A stretch of DNA of 64,000 nucleotides from Micropterix aruncella (GCA_944548615.1 OX155967.1:6496049-6560048), one strand, 5' to 3'. Shown: positions 32,201 to 40,519, counted from the stretch's first letter. Made by a program: numbers and translations. Notes: generated from the sequence alone by a model not told the origin.

Positions 32201-33609
32201 ATTTAAAAAAAATAGGGTTGGACGATTTTGCCAATTTGTATTTTTTTATTCACTCTCCTTATCGTAATCGGTGACTATTTTTCTAAATAATCTAAATTGC
32301 ATTTGGTAAACAAACCCTAATCATTGCGTTGCATACCTGCTAAAAACACAAAGATGTGCTAAAATCAAATTTTAGAAAATAATTTAACCCTTGGAGTAAA
32401 TGGGTATTTTGATGGATGCATCTGTCTCTTTTGCAGGATTTTCGGCGACATCGACTTAAAGTACTATAACTACGAAACTACTACACCAATCATAAAAAGA
32501 ACAACTGCACAATGATTGCATCGAAATTTCGAATATAGAATATTGAAATATCATTTTGTAAAACAATTAGATAATTATGAATAAATATGAGAACGTCAAA
32601 GAAGTGAAAAAAACACGCGACCAGATTTGGTCGACTCGTACTCAACGGATAATTGTTTCGCGACCAGATTTGGTTGACTCATACTCAAAATTAAAAGAAG
32701 AACTTTAGCCTAATATTAAATTTTTAAACAAATCAAATCAGTCTAGATAATTTATCAGACAAAATATTGAAATAAGAATGGCTAAAATACTTAAATATCG
32801 CTTTTGTCGTAGTTATCATTGTGAGAAACAGATCTTACTCTGTATTACCACAGTATACCAGAGTCGCTTCTATTAGAACAAAATTGAAATCGAAGCGAAT
32901 ACATCACGAGTTGTAAAAGCTCGCATATGGCCACCAGATGTCCGCTACTCGGCCCGCGCGGAAAACCAAATGTTTAAAAAGGCCCCAACCTTACCTGCGC
33001 ATAATGCTTACCAAAGGCGTTTGTTAAGATGTACCTCTACCCACTTCTCTTAAACTCTTATTCACGCAATGCCCTGTCGCTCGAGACAGCGTCTACTGTT
33101 CTCTCAGTATACTGTCGTATTACTTATTATCAGTTTCCTCGTGATCAATTTCCCAATTCGCTGAATGAATGATGAATTCAATAGTTAACCCTTGGAGTAA
33201 ATGGGTATTTTTATGGATGCATCTGTCTCTTTTGCAGGATTTTCGGCGACATCGACTTAAAGTACTATAACTACGAAACTACTACACCAATCATAAAAAG
33301 AACAACTGCACAATGATTGCATTGAAATTTCGAATATAGAATATTGAAATATCATTTTGTAAAACAATTAGATAATTATGAATAAATATGAGAACGTCAA
33401 AGAAGTGAAAAAAACGCGGAACCAGATCTGGTCGTATCATACTCAACGGATAATTGTTTCACAACCAGATTTGGTCGTATCATACTCAACGGGTTAATTT
33501 GATTTTCATTTGTTTTTTCGTTCTTCCACAGGTTGACACGTTCCAATCGGTGTACAAGAAGTTGACAGGACGCGAGGTGGTCTTCGAGTTCCCAGAACCC
33601 TACCTGTGA
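26079..33609 (+). CDS. RpS7: Ribosomal protein S7 (eS7), four coding exons
   Basis: Component of the cytosolic 40S ribosomal subunit, needed for small-subunit assembly. Joining 26079-26240, 27132-27316, 30420-30567 and 33532-33609 gives 573 nt, that is 190 residues plus TGA, the usual insect length. Family blocks: [20 protein letters not shown] (exon 1), [20 protein letters not shown] and [10 protein letters not shown] (exon 2), [20 protein letters not shown] and [15 protein letters not shown] (exon 3), [17 protein letters not shown] (exon 4). Junctions are GT/AG and keep frame (Arg116 is split AG|G). The ATG directly follows an AG, so it may open the second exon with an untranslated first exon upstream. 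Alternatively, TTTTTCTTAG at ~26046 could be a pyrimidine-type start site, as in many ribosomal protein genes. Introns of 891, 3,103 and 2,964 bp; the last two are nearly all transposon DNA. Confidence 0.97.
26899..27019. mobile_element. piggyBac-type MITE, 121 bp, in RpS7 intron
   Basis: Exact TTAA on both sides (26895-26898, 27020-27023) and inverted ends CACATTCATTGCC / GGCAGTGAACGTG. The same ends (CAGGTCGACTGCC / GGCAGTCAATGTG) bound 38516-38757. No ORF. Confidence 0.75.
27132..27316 (+). CDS. RpS7: RpS7 coding exon 2 (residues 55-116 split)
   Basis: Acceptor ATTACAG before 27132, donor GTTAAT at 27317. 185 nt ending with the first two bases of an Arg codon. High GC in third positions compared with the flanking introns. 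Confidence 0.95.
27693..28372. mobile_element. piggyBac-type MITE, 680 bp, nested in the hAT remnant
   Basis: TTAA on both sides (27689-27692, 28373-28376) with inverted ends CCCCTCAAGCGGCG / GTCTTGAGGGG. The interior word CATTTTGTAAAACAATTAGA is shared with the three MITEs in the last RpS7 intron, so they are related. No ORF. Confidence 0.85.
28514..28696 (-). pseudogene. hAT transposase C-terminal (dimerisation) fragment
   Basis: The minus-strand frame reads [39 protein letters not shown], the same sequence type as 62934-63199 and as the hAT dimerisation domain of ZBED5-like proteins (Y-PLLSK, F-T-YLCE-GFS). Glu of LCE is Lys here. The catalytic N-terminal part is absent. Confidence 0.8.
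28854..29924. repeat. Tandem trimer of a 357-bp unit (hAT end + pogo-like MITE)
   Basis: Three head-to-tail copies starting at 28854, 29211 and 29568, nearly identical; the third differs at a few positions such as CATTTCTTG, CATGTTTAG and CGCAGTGTGC. Each unit is 84 bp of the hAT right end plus ~273 bp of MITE. The unit repeats in an RpS7 intron. Identical short frames of 67-70 codons in each unit are a consequence of the repeat. Confidence 0.95.
28938..29210. mobile_element. pogo/Tigger-like MITE (first of three copies)
   Basis: Ends CAGTAGAGCCCCGATTATCC and GATAATCGGGGCTCTACT are inverted repeats of the kind found on pogo-like Tc1/mariner elements. The original left flank at 27578-27579 and the right flank at 29924 are TA-rich, fitting a TA target. 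~270 bp, no ORF. Confidence 0.7.
29925..30419. other. Rest of RpS7 intron, no element recognised
   Basis: Mixed-composition non-coding DNA ending in the acceptor of exon 3. No inverted termini or coding motifs seen. Confidence 0.4.
30420..30567 (+). CDS. RpS7: RpS7 coding exon 3 (residues 116-165)
   Basis: Acceptor GTTCTCAG before 30420, donor GTTTGT at 30568. 148 nt. Contains [16 protein letters not shown], where many species have [16 protein letters not shown]. Confidence 0.95.
30637..30835 (+). repeat. Partial copy of the GAACGAGACAGAGC MITE
   Basis: GCGAACGAGACAGAGCAGTG and TCCCGCACAAAAACAACCTG match the left part and interior of the MITE at 9248-9480. The right terminus is missing, probably cut by the adjoining piggyBac-type MITE. 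Confidence 0.65.
30840..31155. mobile_element. piggyBac-type MITE, copy 1 of 3 in the last RpS7 intron
   Basis: TTAA duplicated (30836-30839, 31156-31159). Ends CCCTTGGAGTA and TACTCAACGGG are inverted. Internally it carries a ~46-bp direct duplication of GCGACCAGATTTGGTcGA...CTCATACTCAACG near the right end. Copies 2 and 3 follow at 32388 and 33189 in the same orientation. Confidence 0.85.
31253..31477. mobile_element. Short inverted-repeat element with 7-bp target duplication, copy 1
   Basis: Ends CACAGTATACCAA and GGTATACTGTG are inverted; CCTAAGA is duplicated exactly on both sides (31246-31252, 31478-31484). 225 bp, non-coding. Related copies at 32849-33116 and 34575-34847. Confidence 0.85.
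31500..32225 (+). pseudogene. RNase-H-type LINE C-terminus, copy 2 (in RpS7 intron)
   Basis: The plus-strand translation shows the end of RNase H ([20 protein letters not shown]), then [20 protein letters not shown], the knuckle [20 protein letters not shown] and [17 protein letters not shown] followed by stop. Upstream stops and frame changes show decay. Longest of the three copies of this family. Same strand as RpS7, so it is transcribed as part of the pre-mRNA. Confidence 0.82.
32388..32690. mobile_element. piggyBac-type MITE, copy 2
   Basis: Nearly identical to copy 1 internally (CATCTGTCTCTTTTGCAGGA, TACGAAACTACTACACCAAT). Left TTAA at 32384-32387 and end CCCTTGGAGTA are intact. The right end is eroded to ACTCAAAA before TTAA at 32691, so CGGG is lost. 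Confidence 0.8.
32849..33116. mobile_element. Short inverted-repeat element with 7-bp target duplication, copy 2 (opposite orientation)
   Basis: Ends CACAGTATACCAGAG and CAGTATACTGTC; GTATTAC duplicated exactly (32842-32848, 33117-33123). The interior near the left end (GTCGCTTCTATTAGAACAAA) is the reverse of the right part of copy 1, so it is inserted in the opposite orientation. Confidence 0.85.
33189..33493. mobile_element. piggyBac-type MITE, copy 3
   Basis: TTAA on both sides (33185-33188, 33494-33497), ends CCCTTGGAGTA / TACTCAACGGG. Differs from copy 1 in the right-end duplication, where GGTCGTATCATACTCAACGG replaces GGTCGACTCGTACTCAACG. It ends 38 bp before the last RpS7 exon. Confidence 0.85.
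33532..33609 (+). CDS. RpS7: RpS7 terminal coding exon (residues 166-190)
   Basis: Acceptor TTCCACAG before 33532. Encodes [16 protein letters not shown] and the C-terminus EFPEPYL, TGA at 33607. Confidence 0.95.
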   Translation, partial: VDTFQSVYKKLTGREVVFEFPEPYL

Positions 33610-33630
33610 ACTTGATTTATAGGCTTATGT

Positions 33631-33636
33631 ATTAAA
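33631..33636 (+). terminator. RpS7 polyadenylation signal ATTAAA
   Basis: ATTAAA 22 bases after the stop codon, followed by a T-rich stretch; a short 3' UTR is usual for ribosomal protein genes. Confidence 0.6.
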
Positions 33637-33818
33637 TTTATATAATTTTGAAAATTGTTTTATTTCTCCAGTCACGAGTTTCGGTGCGGCCATCGTGGGC
33701 TCTGTCTCCATTATCTGATCTATTGGACGATGCACTTATTTATTTCTGTCGCGTTGGATACTGTTTCAGCATAACTGTGTATTAGATTGGGAGCATAGCA
33801 TAGCTGTGTATTAGATTA

Positions 33819-34453
33819 GATTGGGAGCTAATGGGCCCTTGCTGAGTGGCCACGAAGACCCATTCTGTTCAGGGTTGGTCACACACGGGTCAACACCCAT
33901 CCGGCAGCCTCCACGCATGAAGTGCAAGCCTGGGCAGGACTCTGGCCTTAGGGCTAGTTTCCCCTAGGAGTCAACCTTCTGGCACTCCTGGCCGGTCTGT
34001 GCACCGTGCGGCGTAAGCCAATCGATTGTGCACTCTGACTAACAGTCGGAGGAGTCTGGAAGCAGTACTGTTTCCTATAGAGCGGGGGTGGTTGCGGACC
34101 TTACGGCGACTGTTCTTGAAACGACCATCAGCTACCCGATCCTGGGTGAACAGCCGGGCAAAGGATGCCGTGGTCCACGATAGATTCGGTATACACCGCT
34201 TCGTAAGGGAGAGGACCTCGCACTCGTAACCAATCGAGAGACCGGAGTAATCTGGTGGCAATTGGAAATAAGGGAGTGAGTGTAAACCCGCTGGGTAACA
34301 TACCTGGTTATCTCTTACGGGCATGTGGCGGTACTCGACGGAGGACTGTTTTGTCCTAAGTCTTCTGCGTTCACCTCATGGGAGACAGAACGATCAATAT
34401 CGTTAAAACTTCCTGAGGTGACGGATTCGCCTGTTGTAGTCGACAGCTCTAGT
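33819..34453. mobile_element. GC-rich retroposon-like module, copy C (3' of RpS7)
   Basis: About 635 bases closely matching copy A (TTTCCTATAGAGCGGGGGTG, CTTCGTAAGGGAGAGGAC, CAATCGAGAGACCGGAG, GTCTTCTGCGTTCACC, GGTGACGGATTCGCC). Flanked by an exact 13-bp direct repeat TGTGTATTAGATT (33806-33818 and 34454-34466). The repeat belongs to the local sequence and differs from that at copies A/B, as expected of target duplications. No tail. A 117-codon minus-strand frame shares some residues with copy A, but stops differ. Confidence 0.65.
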
Positions 34454-34574
34454 TGTGTATTAGATTGCTAAATGCCATAGTATTTTTCTGCAACCCTTCT
34501 GCGCTGGCGACATGCAGGTCGCGTGGATAGCATTGTTTGGCGAAGTTATTAGCAATTTATTTGGCATTCTATAG

Positions 34575-34847
34575 CACAGTATACCAAGAGAGATGAACTT
34601 TCGAGCGACAGGGTATTGCGGGGTTAGAGTGTGAGGGAAGTAGCAGAGGGGCACATTTCGACTAACGCTTTTGGTTAGCGTTACGCGCGTTGGCAAATTT
34701 CTCGTTTAAAATTTTGACTTAACATTTGCATTGGAGCGGAGTGGAGTAGTACACATGTGGCAGCCATATGCGAGCCCTTAGACTCAAAACGTAGCTCGTT
34801 TCGTTTTCAATTTTGTTTTAGGAGACGCTACTGTCTGATATACTGTG
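34575..34847. mobile_element. Short inverted-repeat element with 7-bp target duplication, copy 3
   Basis: Ends CACAGTATACCAAG and GATATACTGTG; flanks TCTATAG / TCTATAA (6 of 7). Shares GAGCCCTTA, AATTTTGTT and GCTACTGTCTG with copy 1 near the right end. Confidence 0.75.
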
Positions 34848-34905
34848 TCTATAATTACACTGATAATTAATGTTTTTCTTTTTTAAAGGACTGATTGATT
34901 ATTAA

Positions 34906-36996
34906 CCCTTCGGCTACGTAACGAGACCAAATTTGGTTGCACATCGGAACACTGTTGACTACATAACGACCAATATTGGCGGCTTGCTCCCGGAGCGCAC
35001 AGTAATATTATTTTCTAATATGAACGCATCCTAAAATCCATACCAAATATCTTATTATTACCACTGACTGATACATAGACGGCCACTAGAATAATTTCGC
35101 CTATATTCCTGGTAAAATTCCATTGTCAAACATTTTTTTTTTTGAGAAATCATCAAAATTTTTATTGGTTTTTATGAGCTAATATCAAAATATTTTCGTT
35201 TGTAAATAAGCAAAACAAAATATTACCTTTGATAGAGAATCTAATAAAGATCAGATAGTATTTACAATTTCTAAATAGGTTTCTGCATTGGAGTCGAGCC
35301 CATCATAATACTATTTATTTTTTTTACTATTCTGGGGGGTGAGCAGTGAATTCCGGACTTACGAACCGGCTGTGGTAGGTTTAGGACAGCTGTCTTGCCA
35401 CATGTGAGCGTTCACCTTACCACCCATTCACTCCCCCTTCGAAGCCATAGAATTTGAGATGCAGAAATCTCGGTTTTAGATAATTTTTCTAGAAAGGAGT
35501 TGATTATTTTCCAGGAGAGACCGAGATCTTTAAAAAGGTGAAACAAAGATTTAGCTGGCATGCCACGAGCGCCTACTTCCACCGCATGAAGGTGAACAGT
35601 GAAGCCGTTCCGGGTGATGGCATTTGCAAGGTCATGGTATTTATTTAATTTGTACTCGTGGTCTTTTGGGATATTTGATTCCCATGGAACAGTTAATTCT
35701 GCGATAAGGACCATCTTCCAAGATAAAGAGTAAAGAGTTATATCTGGACGCAGGGCTGTGCATCCGAGACTTTCAGGGAATTTCTACTGCTTAGAGACCG
35801 AATTGACCTCCATAATCCAATCTGAAGCTTTCTCGATTATTGAGAAAGGTTTTGCAGTGAGATGTTTTTTGCTTTTAGAGCCAACCCGCACAAACTGTAT
35901 TGGGGGTTTGGAGGATACTGTGGAACCCTTGTTGGCACGAGCCACTGAGAGGCTAAGTACCTCGCGAATAACAGCAAGGACTTTGTCGTGGCAGTAAGTG
36001 TACCGTCCTTGATCCAAGGCCACCTTGCAGCCAGATAGAATATGTCTAGCTGTGCAAGGGGTGTTGCTACAAAGGGGACATGAACTATCCTCGGCATAGC
36101 TCCAACGAGCGAGGTTACTGGGGTCTGGAAGTGTATGCTGAAAGGCATTTAAATAAAATTTCAGCATCTCTGGCGTCCAGTCATACAACATTACTTTCCA
36201 GTGCATTGGAGGAGGAATGCAAAAGTCTCCCATTGTTGTCCAATCATTCTGGCATTGAAGGCCAATAGCGTGAGCCATACTTTTGCTGTCGTAATCTCCC
36301 CGCAAGAGAGATTTCTTCAAGTCCACATCGCTCATGGTTGTACTGCCATACCCCAGACCAGTGCCATTCTGGCTGATTCCAGTAAGGAACTTTTTGTGGA
36401 AGTCAACGCGGGCTTGTAGATCATTTGACTCACTACGGCCACTTACTACGTGCTTCGATATTGCCGGATCCTTGGAATTGCTTAGAATCGAATTTTTGGT
36501 TATTCTGGAGTTGGCGTAGAGCAGAGAGGGCAGTTTTAGAGCTAGCCCAAAATTGTGTTTGGACCTGAAGAGAGTCGAGGGGTCAGCTGGTTTGGCTAAG
36601 GACAACCAGGATTTTAGACTAGCTGTCACCAGTGCATCCAGACGAGACAGTTGGGTTTTGGTGAAATCGTAAATAAGAAAGGGCCATGACAAATGTAAAG
36701 TTAGATAGTTGTCATAGATCCAAGCCTTACGAGGGCCAGAAATAGAAGTACAAGTTAGAAATGACGAGTTTTTTTTAATTTTTTCGACTCATATTTATTC
36801 ATAATTATCTAATTGTTTTACAAAATGAGATTTAAATATTCTATATACGAAATTTCAATGCGATCATTGCACAGTTATTCGTTTTATGATTCCTATAATA
36901 GTTCCATACTTATAGTACTTTTTGTCGAGCGCGGCAATATTGCAAGAAATTCCAATAAATGCGGTCTGCCATGAAATTATGCCGCTACTCGAAGGG
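34906..36996. mobile_element. piggyBac-type element split by a LINE insertion
   Basis: TTAA at 34902-34905 is followed by CCCTTCGGCTACGTAACG. GCCGCTACTCGAAGGG is followed by TTAA at 36997-37000, an inverted relative. The right part (36770-36996, reverse) shares TTTGTAAAACAATTAGATAA with the RpS7-intron MITEs. The RLE-type LINE at 35270-36766 occupies the middle. The pairing of the two ends is inferred. Confidence 0.55.
35270..36766 (-). pseudogene. RLE-type LINE, C-terminal half of ORF and 3' UTR
   Basis: Minus strand, one long frame from ~36755 to 35412 interrupted only by TAG at 35784-35786. The first part encodes the RT thumb/linker region (WIYDNYLTLHLSWPFLIYDF, LVTASLKSWLSLA, LPSLLYANSR, MHWKVMLYDWTPEMLKFYLN). 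Then a Cys-Cys-His-Cys knuckle, CPLCSNTPCTARHILSGCKV. Then the restriction-like endonuclease core: ALRPDITLY, IAELTVPWES (the PD...E-type acidic residues) and VEVGARGMPAKSL. This architecture belongs to R2/R4/NeSL/Hero-like elements rather than AP-endonuclease LINEs. The 3' UTR (35270-35411) recurs alone at 44.7, 55.6 and 57.7 kb. 5'-truncated. Confidence 0.8.
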
Positions 36997-37384
36997 TTAA
37001 AACCCTGTAAAACAATAATATTAAATTATTAATGCCATCTTATCGCATTGTTATGTAGGCTGATTACATCACAGAAAAAATAGTGAGATTAGGATGCTGT
37101 CTATAGTCTATTGGAACTTGGAGCATATTATTAGTATATATTGAAACCTGTATATGGTATAAAAAAAAATACATATATATTGAAACTTGTATACCAAATA
37201 AAAAAAATACATATGTAAAAAATATTTAAATAAGACCTGTGATTTTAAAAATCATTTGTAAAAATTTAATTTTGTTTTGAGATACGATACCATATAGGCA
37301 TGTTTAGAATGCCATCTATTTTGCTACTGAACGCAACAGAAATAATCAATGTTTGGTACTGAGTGCCATCTACACATTGCTATT

Positions 37385-37528
37385 CATACTAAAATTCTAG
37401 CTGCCAAAATTGAAATGCAATTGTTAATTTTATCCCAATGGAAAATGGTGGCTCAACCGGGGATCAAATCCGGAATTTTGCAATGTAAGATCAGGCGATC
37501 TAACCACTATGCCACCAGGCCACGTGCT
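37385..37528 (-). mobile_element. tRNA-derived SINE, copy 1
   Basis: On the minus strand: CCTGGTGGCATAGTGGTTAG (A-box type) and, 43 bases on, CGGATTTGATCCCCGG (B-box type), then CCATTGGGATAAAATTAACA and a 3' end with AATTGCATTTCAATT. This is the Pol III promoter layout of a tRNA-derived SINE. The second copy at 43770 has a better-preserved B box. Confidence 0.75.
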
Positions 37529-37889
37529 TGTGTGAGATACCAAATTATCTTAGTGAGAGCCCGACTATGTACAAATGCTTATTTCGTTCATTCGTTCATT
37601 AAGATTATTATTATAACTGCACTTCTTCAGATGTAACATATTGAGCGACGATTTGATCTGAACTGAAGGATTCGTTTTGTTCTTTCTCTATATGTTTTTC
37701 CAGGTCGGTAAACGTCATATGACTGCTTTAACTACTTTTAATAACTGACCTCTACTGGTCGACTGTAATTCTGTTAATTGTAACAAGATTATGTAAACCA
37801 GCACACCCTTTCTTTCGCCCCGTGCGATTCCACGAGTGCCACGTCCTGATTCGCGGGTGTCTAGTGACGACTTTACTACTGGCTGACTT

Positions 37890-38045
37890 TAGACACGTCT
37901 AGCCCAGTCGACCGCCCACGTCTAGCTCTGTCGACCCCCACATCTAGTCCTGTCGGCCACCCACGTCTAGCCCAGCTGCCCGCCGTCCTCCAGCCGTCCA
38001 TCTAACCTCGTCGCCCACCTACGTCTAGCGCTGCGGCACAAACTA
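37890..38045. repeat. CCACGTCTAG minisatellite
   Basis: Five to six imperfect units of ~27 bp, each with (C/A)C(C/A)(T/C)CTAGC(C/T)C and TGTCGACC/GTCGGCCAC-like halves. GC-rich in an AT-rich setting. No coding value. Confidence 0.75.
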
Positions 38046-38511
38046 CATTTTCAACATAAAGAACCAAAAATAAAACAAACTTTTAAAAAATGTACATTTT
38101 ATTCATAATTAACGAATGATACCTAACACCATCATCATCTTTACCCAATATCCAACATATTCAACGAAAGTAATGACTACTACTTTATATACATAGAGTA
38201 TAAAATTAAATATTACCTTCCCTATATTATCAGAACAGAAATTTGTTCAAAATAAAGCTACGAGAGTACACAAATCAATTTAAAGGCGCTGATTGCAGCG
38301 ATTTACTCACTATCAGGTGTACAAAAGCGTTAAAAAAAAGTGATAATGATAATTCTTTGAAACCATATAAATATAGTTACTGGCAGGCACAGCCAAGACA
38401 CCTGTTGTGCAAGAAAACAAACACTTTTATTATTTTTAAATAAGAGTCATTTGTTTGCTTGTCTTGTCGAAGTGTTGGCGACAATAGAAAAAATGGAATT
38501 TCGCATGGTAA
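38046..38511. other. Non-coding intergenic stretch
   Basis: AT-rich; no element end or coding motif recognised. Confidence 0.4.
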
Positions 38512-38515
38512 TTAA

Positions 38516-38757
38516 CAGGTCGACTGCCAAGGTAGTTTTTAGGATTCTGGTCTGAAAATCCAATCCTACTACATTATATTATACTATTAAAAGCTCCAAT
38601 AATAGTATATATTGATCATTAAAATGCATAAATAATGTGCTTTTTAAAGACAGTAATTCTGAATTGTCTCTTAATTGTCTATGTAACAAAAAGCTTCTTA
38701 TTACTAAAGCATGCTAAAGCCAATTAAGAGTTATCTCGCAGTTGGCAGTCAATGTGT
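38516..38757. mobile_element. piggyBac-type MITE, 242 bp
   Basis: TTAA at 38512-38515 and 38758-38761; ends CAGGTCGACTGCC / GGCAGTCAATGTG. The right TTAA is also the left TTAA of a second element beginning CCGCCGTACCCATACGAACG. Confidence 0.6.
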
Positions 38758-38761
38758 TAAC

Positions 38762-38960
38762 CGCCGTACCCATACGAACGTACGTGATACGTCTGCTATA
38801 ATATGTACAATCAGGTAAAAAAAAAAGCCAACAAAAAGTATGTGATAAATCAAATTGTTCCTACGATACTATATACAAAAAAGGCTGTAAATATGTCTGT
38901 TTTGTAAAATAAATGTCTGGTATATTGTAAACAAGTATTATATAAATCTTTATAAATTAA
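38762..38960. repeat. Left part of a second TTAA-flanked family
   Basis: CCATACGAACGTACGTGATA, GATAAATCAAATTGTTCCTA and TATATTGTAAACAAGTATTA recur in the same order at 52888-53120 (ACAAACGTACGTGATACGGC, CGTCAAATTGTTCTTATGAT, TATATTGTAAACAAGTATTG). The right end is not found here. Confidence 0.6.
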
Positions 38961-39056
38961 TTTATGTGATGTATTATTATTAGCATGATTCAGTGTTTTG
39001 AAGTAGTTCAATTGAAATCCAACAGATGGTGATAACTACTGATTGATGATATAAAC

Positions 39057-39848
39057 CAGTGTTTTTAAAATTTCTCTAGATTGCAACCCATTTGATAAAT
39101 AAAAAACTTAGCGATCCCACTTAGTCACTTCCACAGCTGTAACTGTGAGCATTCTATAAATATTGTTTTTTGTAAAAACAACGCCGAAAACCACATTCAT
39201 TTAAACTGTTTTTCATTTTCAAAGATATACTCACCGGTTACCATCTTAGATCAACAGAAAGTGTTGTAAAAGAAATAGCAAAATACACACAATAAAGCAT
39301 CCACTACACTACTCGCGAAGTTGCTTCGACAAAGTACCTACTTGTGAAGTTGAGCGAAGTCCGAAGAGGATAACGTTCAAATGGCAGCTGCCGTTGCAAT
39401 GCGCACTCATGCGTATTATAACTACGTAGGTATTTATCAGTCAACGAAAATTTTTTAAAAAATAGAAAAAGAAGATAGTAGATGACCGCAATCCACCGGA
39501 ACAGAAGACGCAAAGTGAAGTGAGCCGAGTAGTGTAGTGAGTCGCTTCGTACTCGCTCCGCGGGCCCTTTGACTTGCGCGCAAAAAGCGACAGCCATCGG
39601 AAGTCGCCCGAGCCGAAGCGAGGACGCCCGAAGCGAGTCGAAGTGCGACTCCACACTCTCGTCCTCGCCCAACTTCGATGGACTTCGCGAGTAGTGTAGT
39701 GGGCGTTTTACAATGTTTCTCTTCCGAAGCTGTGAATGTTAGCATATTATGTAACAAAGATTTTGTAATATTTTCCACGGGAGTCTCTTCGCATCCCCCC
39801 CCCCCCCCCCCCTTCAGGGCGTCGCAACCCACTAGTTGAAAAACATTG
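39057..39848. mobile_element. hAT-type non-autonomous element
   Basis: Ends CAGTGTTTTTAAAA and TTGAAAAACATTG are inverted, flanked by ATATAAAC / ATATAAAG (7 of 8). Subterminal TTGCAACCCATTTG and GCGTCGCAACCCACTAG are related. A C-run lies at 39797-39812. The middle holds another inverted-repeat element (39301-39702). No transposase. Confidence 0.7.
39301..39702. mobile_element. CpG-rich element with 21-bp perfect inverted ends, nested in the hAT
   Basis: CCACTACACTACTCGCGAAG plus T at 39301-39321 is exactly inverted at 39682-39702. The interior is rich in CGAAG and CTTCG words, several mutually inverted. No obvious target duplication and no ORF, so the superfamily is unknown. Confidence 0.8.
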
Positions 39849-40519
39849 ATATAAAGTATACTTAGACATACCTCTTTTGCATACAGTTATTTATTCAGAC
39901 CCAGGATTGTTTCAGATTCTGCCCATCCTCAGTTGGATCACTTCCAATTTGATATTAAAAATACCCTAGTTCGATAACTACGTATCAAAAACTAAGCAGT
40001 ACAATTTTAGTTGTTCAATATAAAAAACTTAAACCAAAAAATATCACAAAATTATCAATACTTCCACGGATAAATTAAAATGGAAAAGAAATAATAAATG
40101 CAAGTTTTGCAATATCAGATTTCAAAATATACATAAGCTATAAAACTAGAGTTTTCAGTAAACAATGAAAAGAGATAAAAGTGAATAAGAGTAAATAACT
40201 TACAGTATATGGCAACAATATACAGGCCGTTCCTAAGAAATATTTTAAAGTTTATTTCAGTTTGTTTGCTTTGAGCGGATTTGGTTTTATCGCTGTCTTG
40301 TCATTAAAAAGTCTTAAGGGTAACTACCTCATTTTATAAGGTTTCCATATATATAATCATACTCTTTTCACTGATGAGTTGCTAGTTTGGTTGAAATTCA
40401 TGTATAAGCGTGAACTGTCTAAAACTCATTTTGATAAAAGTATTTTGATGAAACCACAGATAGTTAGTTAGTTTATCTGGGCTTTTTCCCGCACTTAGCC
40501 TCTTGATTGGGTCGTTGTG
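39849..40519. other. Intergenic stretch, no feature recognised
   Basis: AT-rich; nothing beyond short repeats. Confidence 0.35.

Noticed and set aside
37385..37528. Genuine tRNA gene
   Set aside because: Only the A and B boxes are tRNA-like; the cloverleaf does not close, and the same SINE body and 3' end recur at 43770.
39304..39832. Three overlapping 71-125-codon minus-strand ORFs
   Set aside because: They cover the CpG-rich inverted-repeat element and the C-run; no domain and no conservation evidence.
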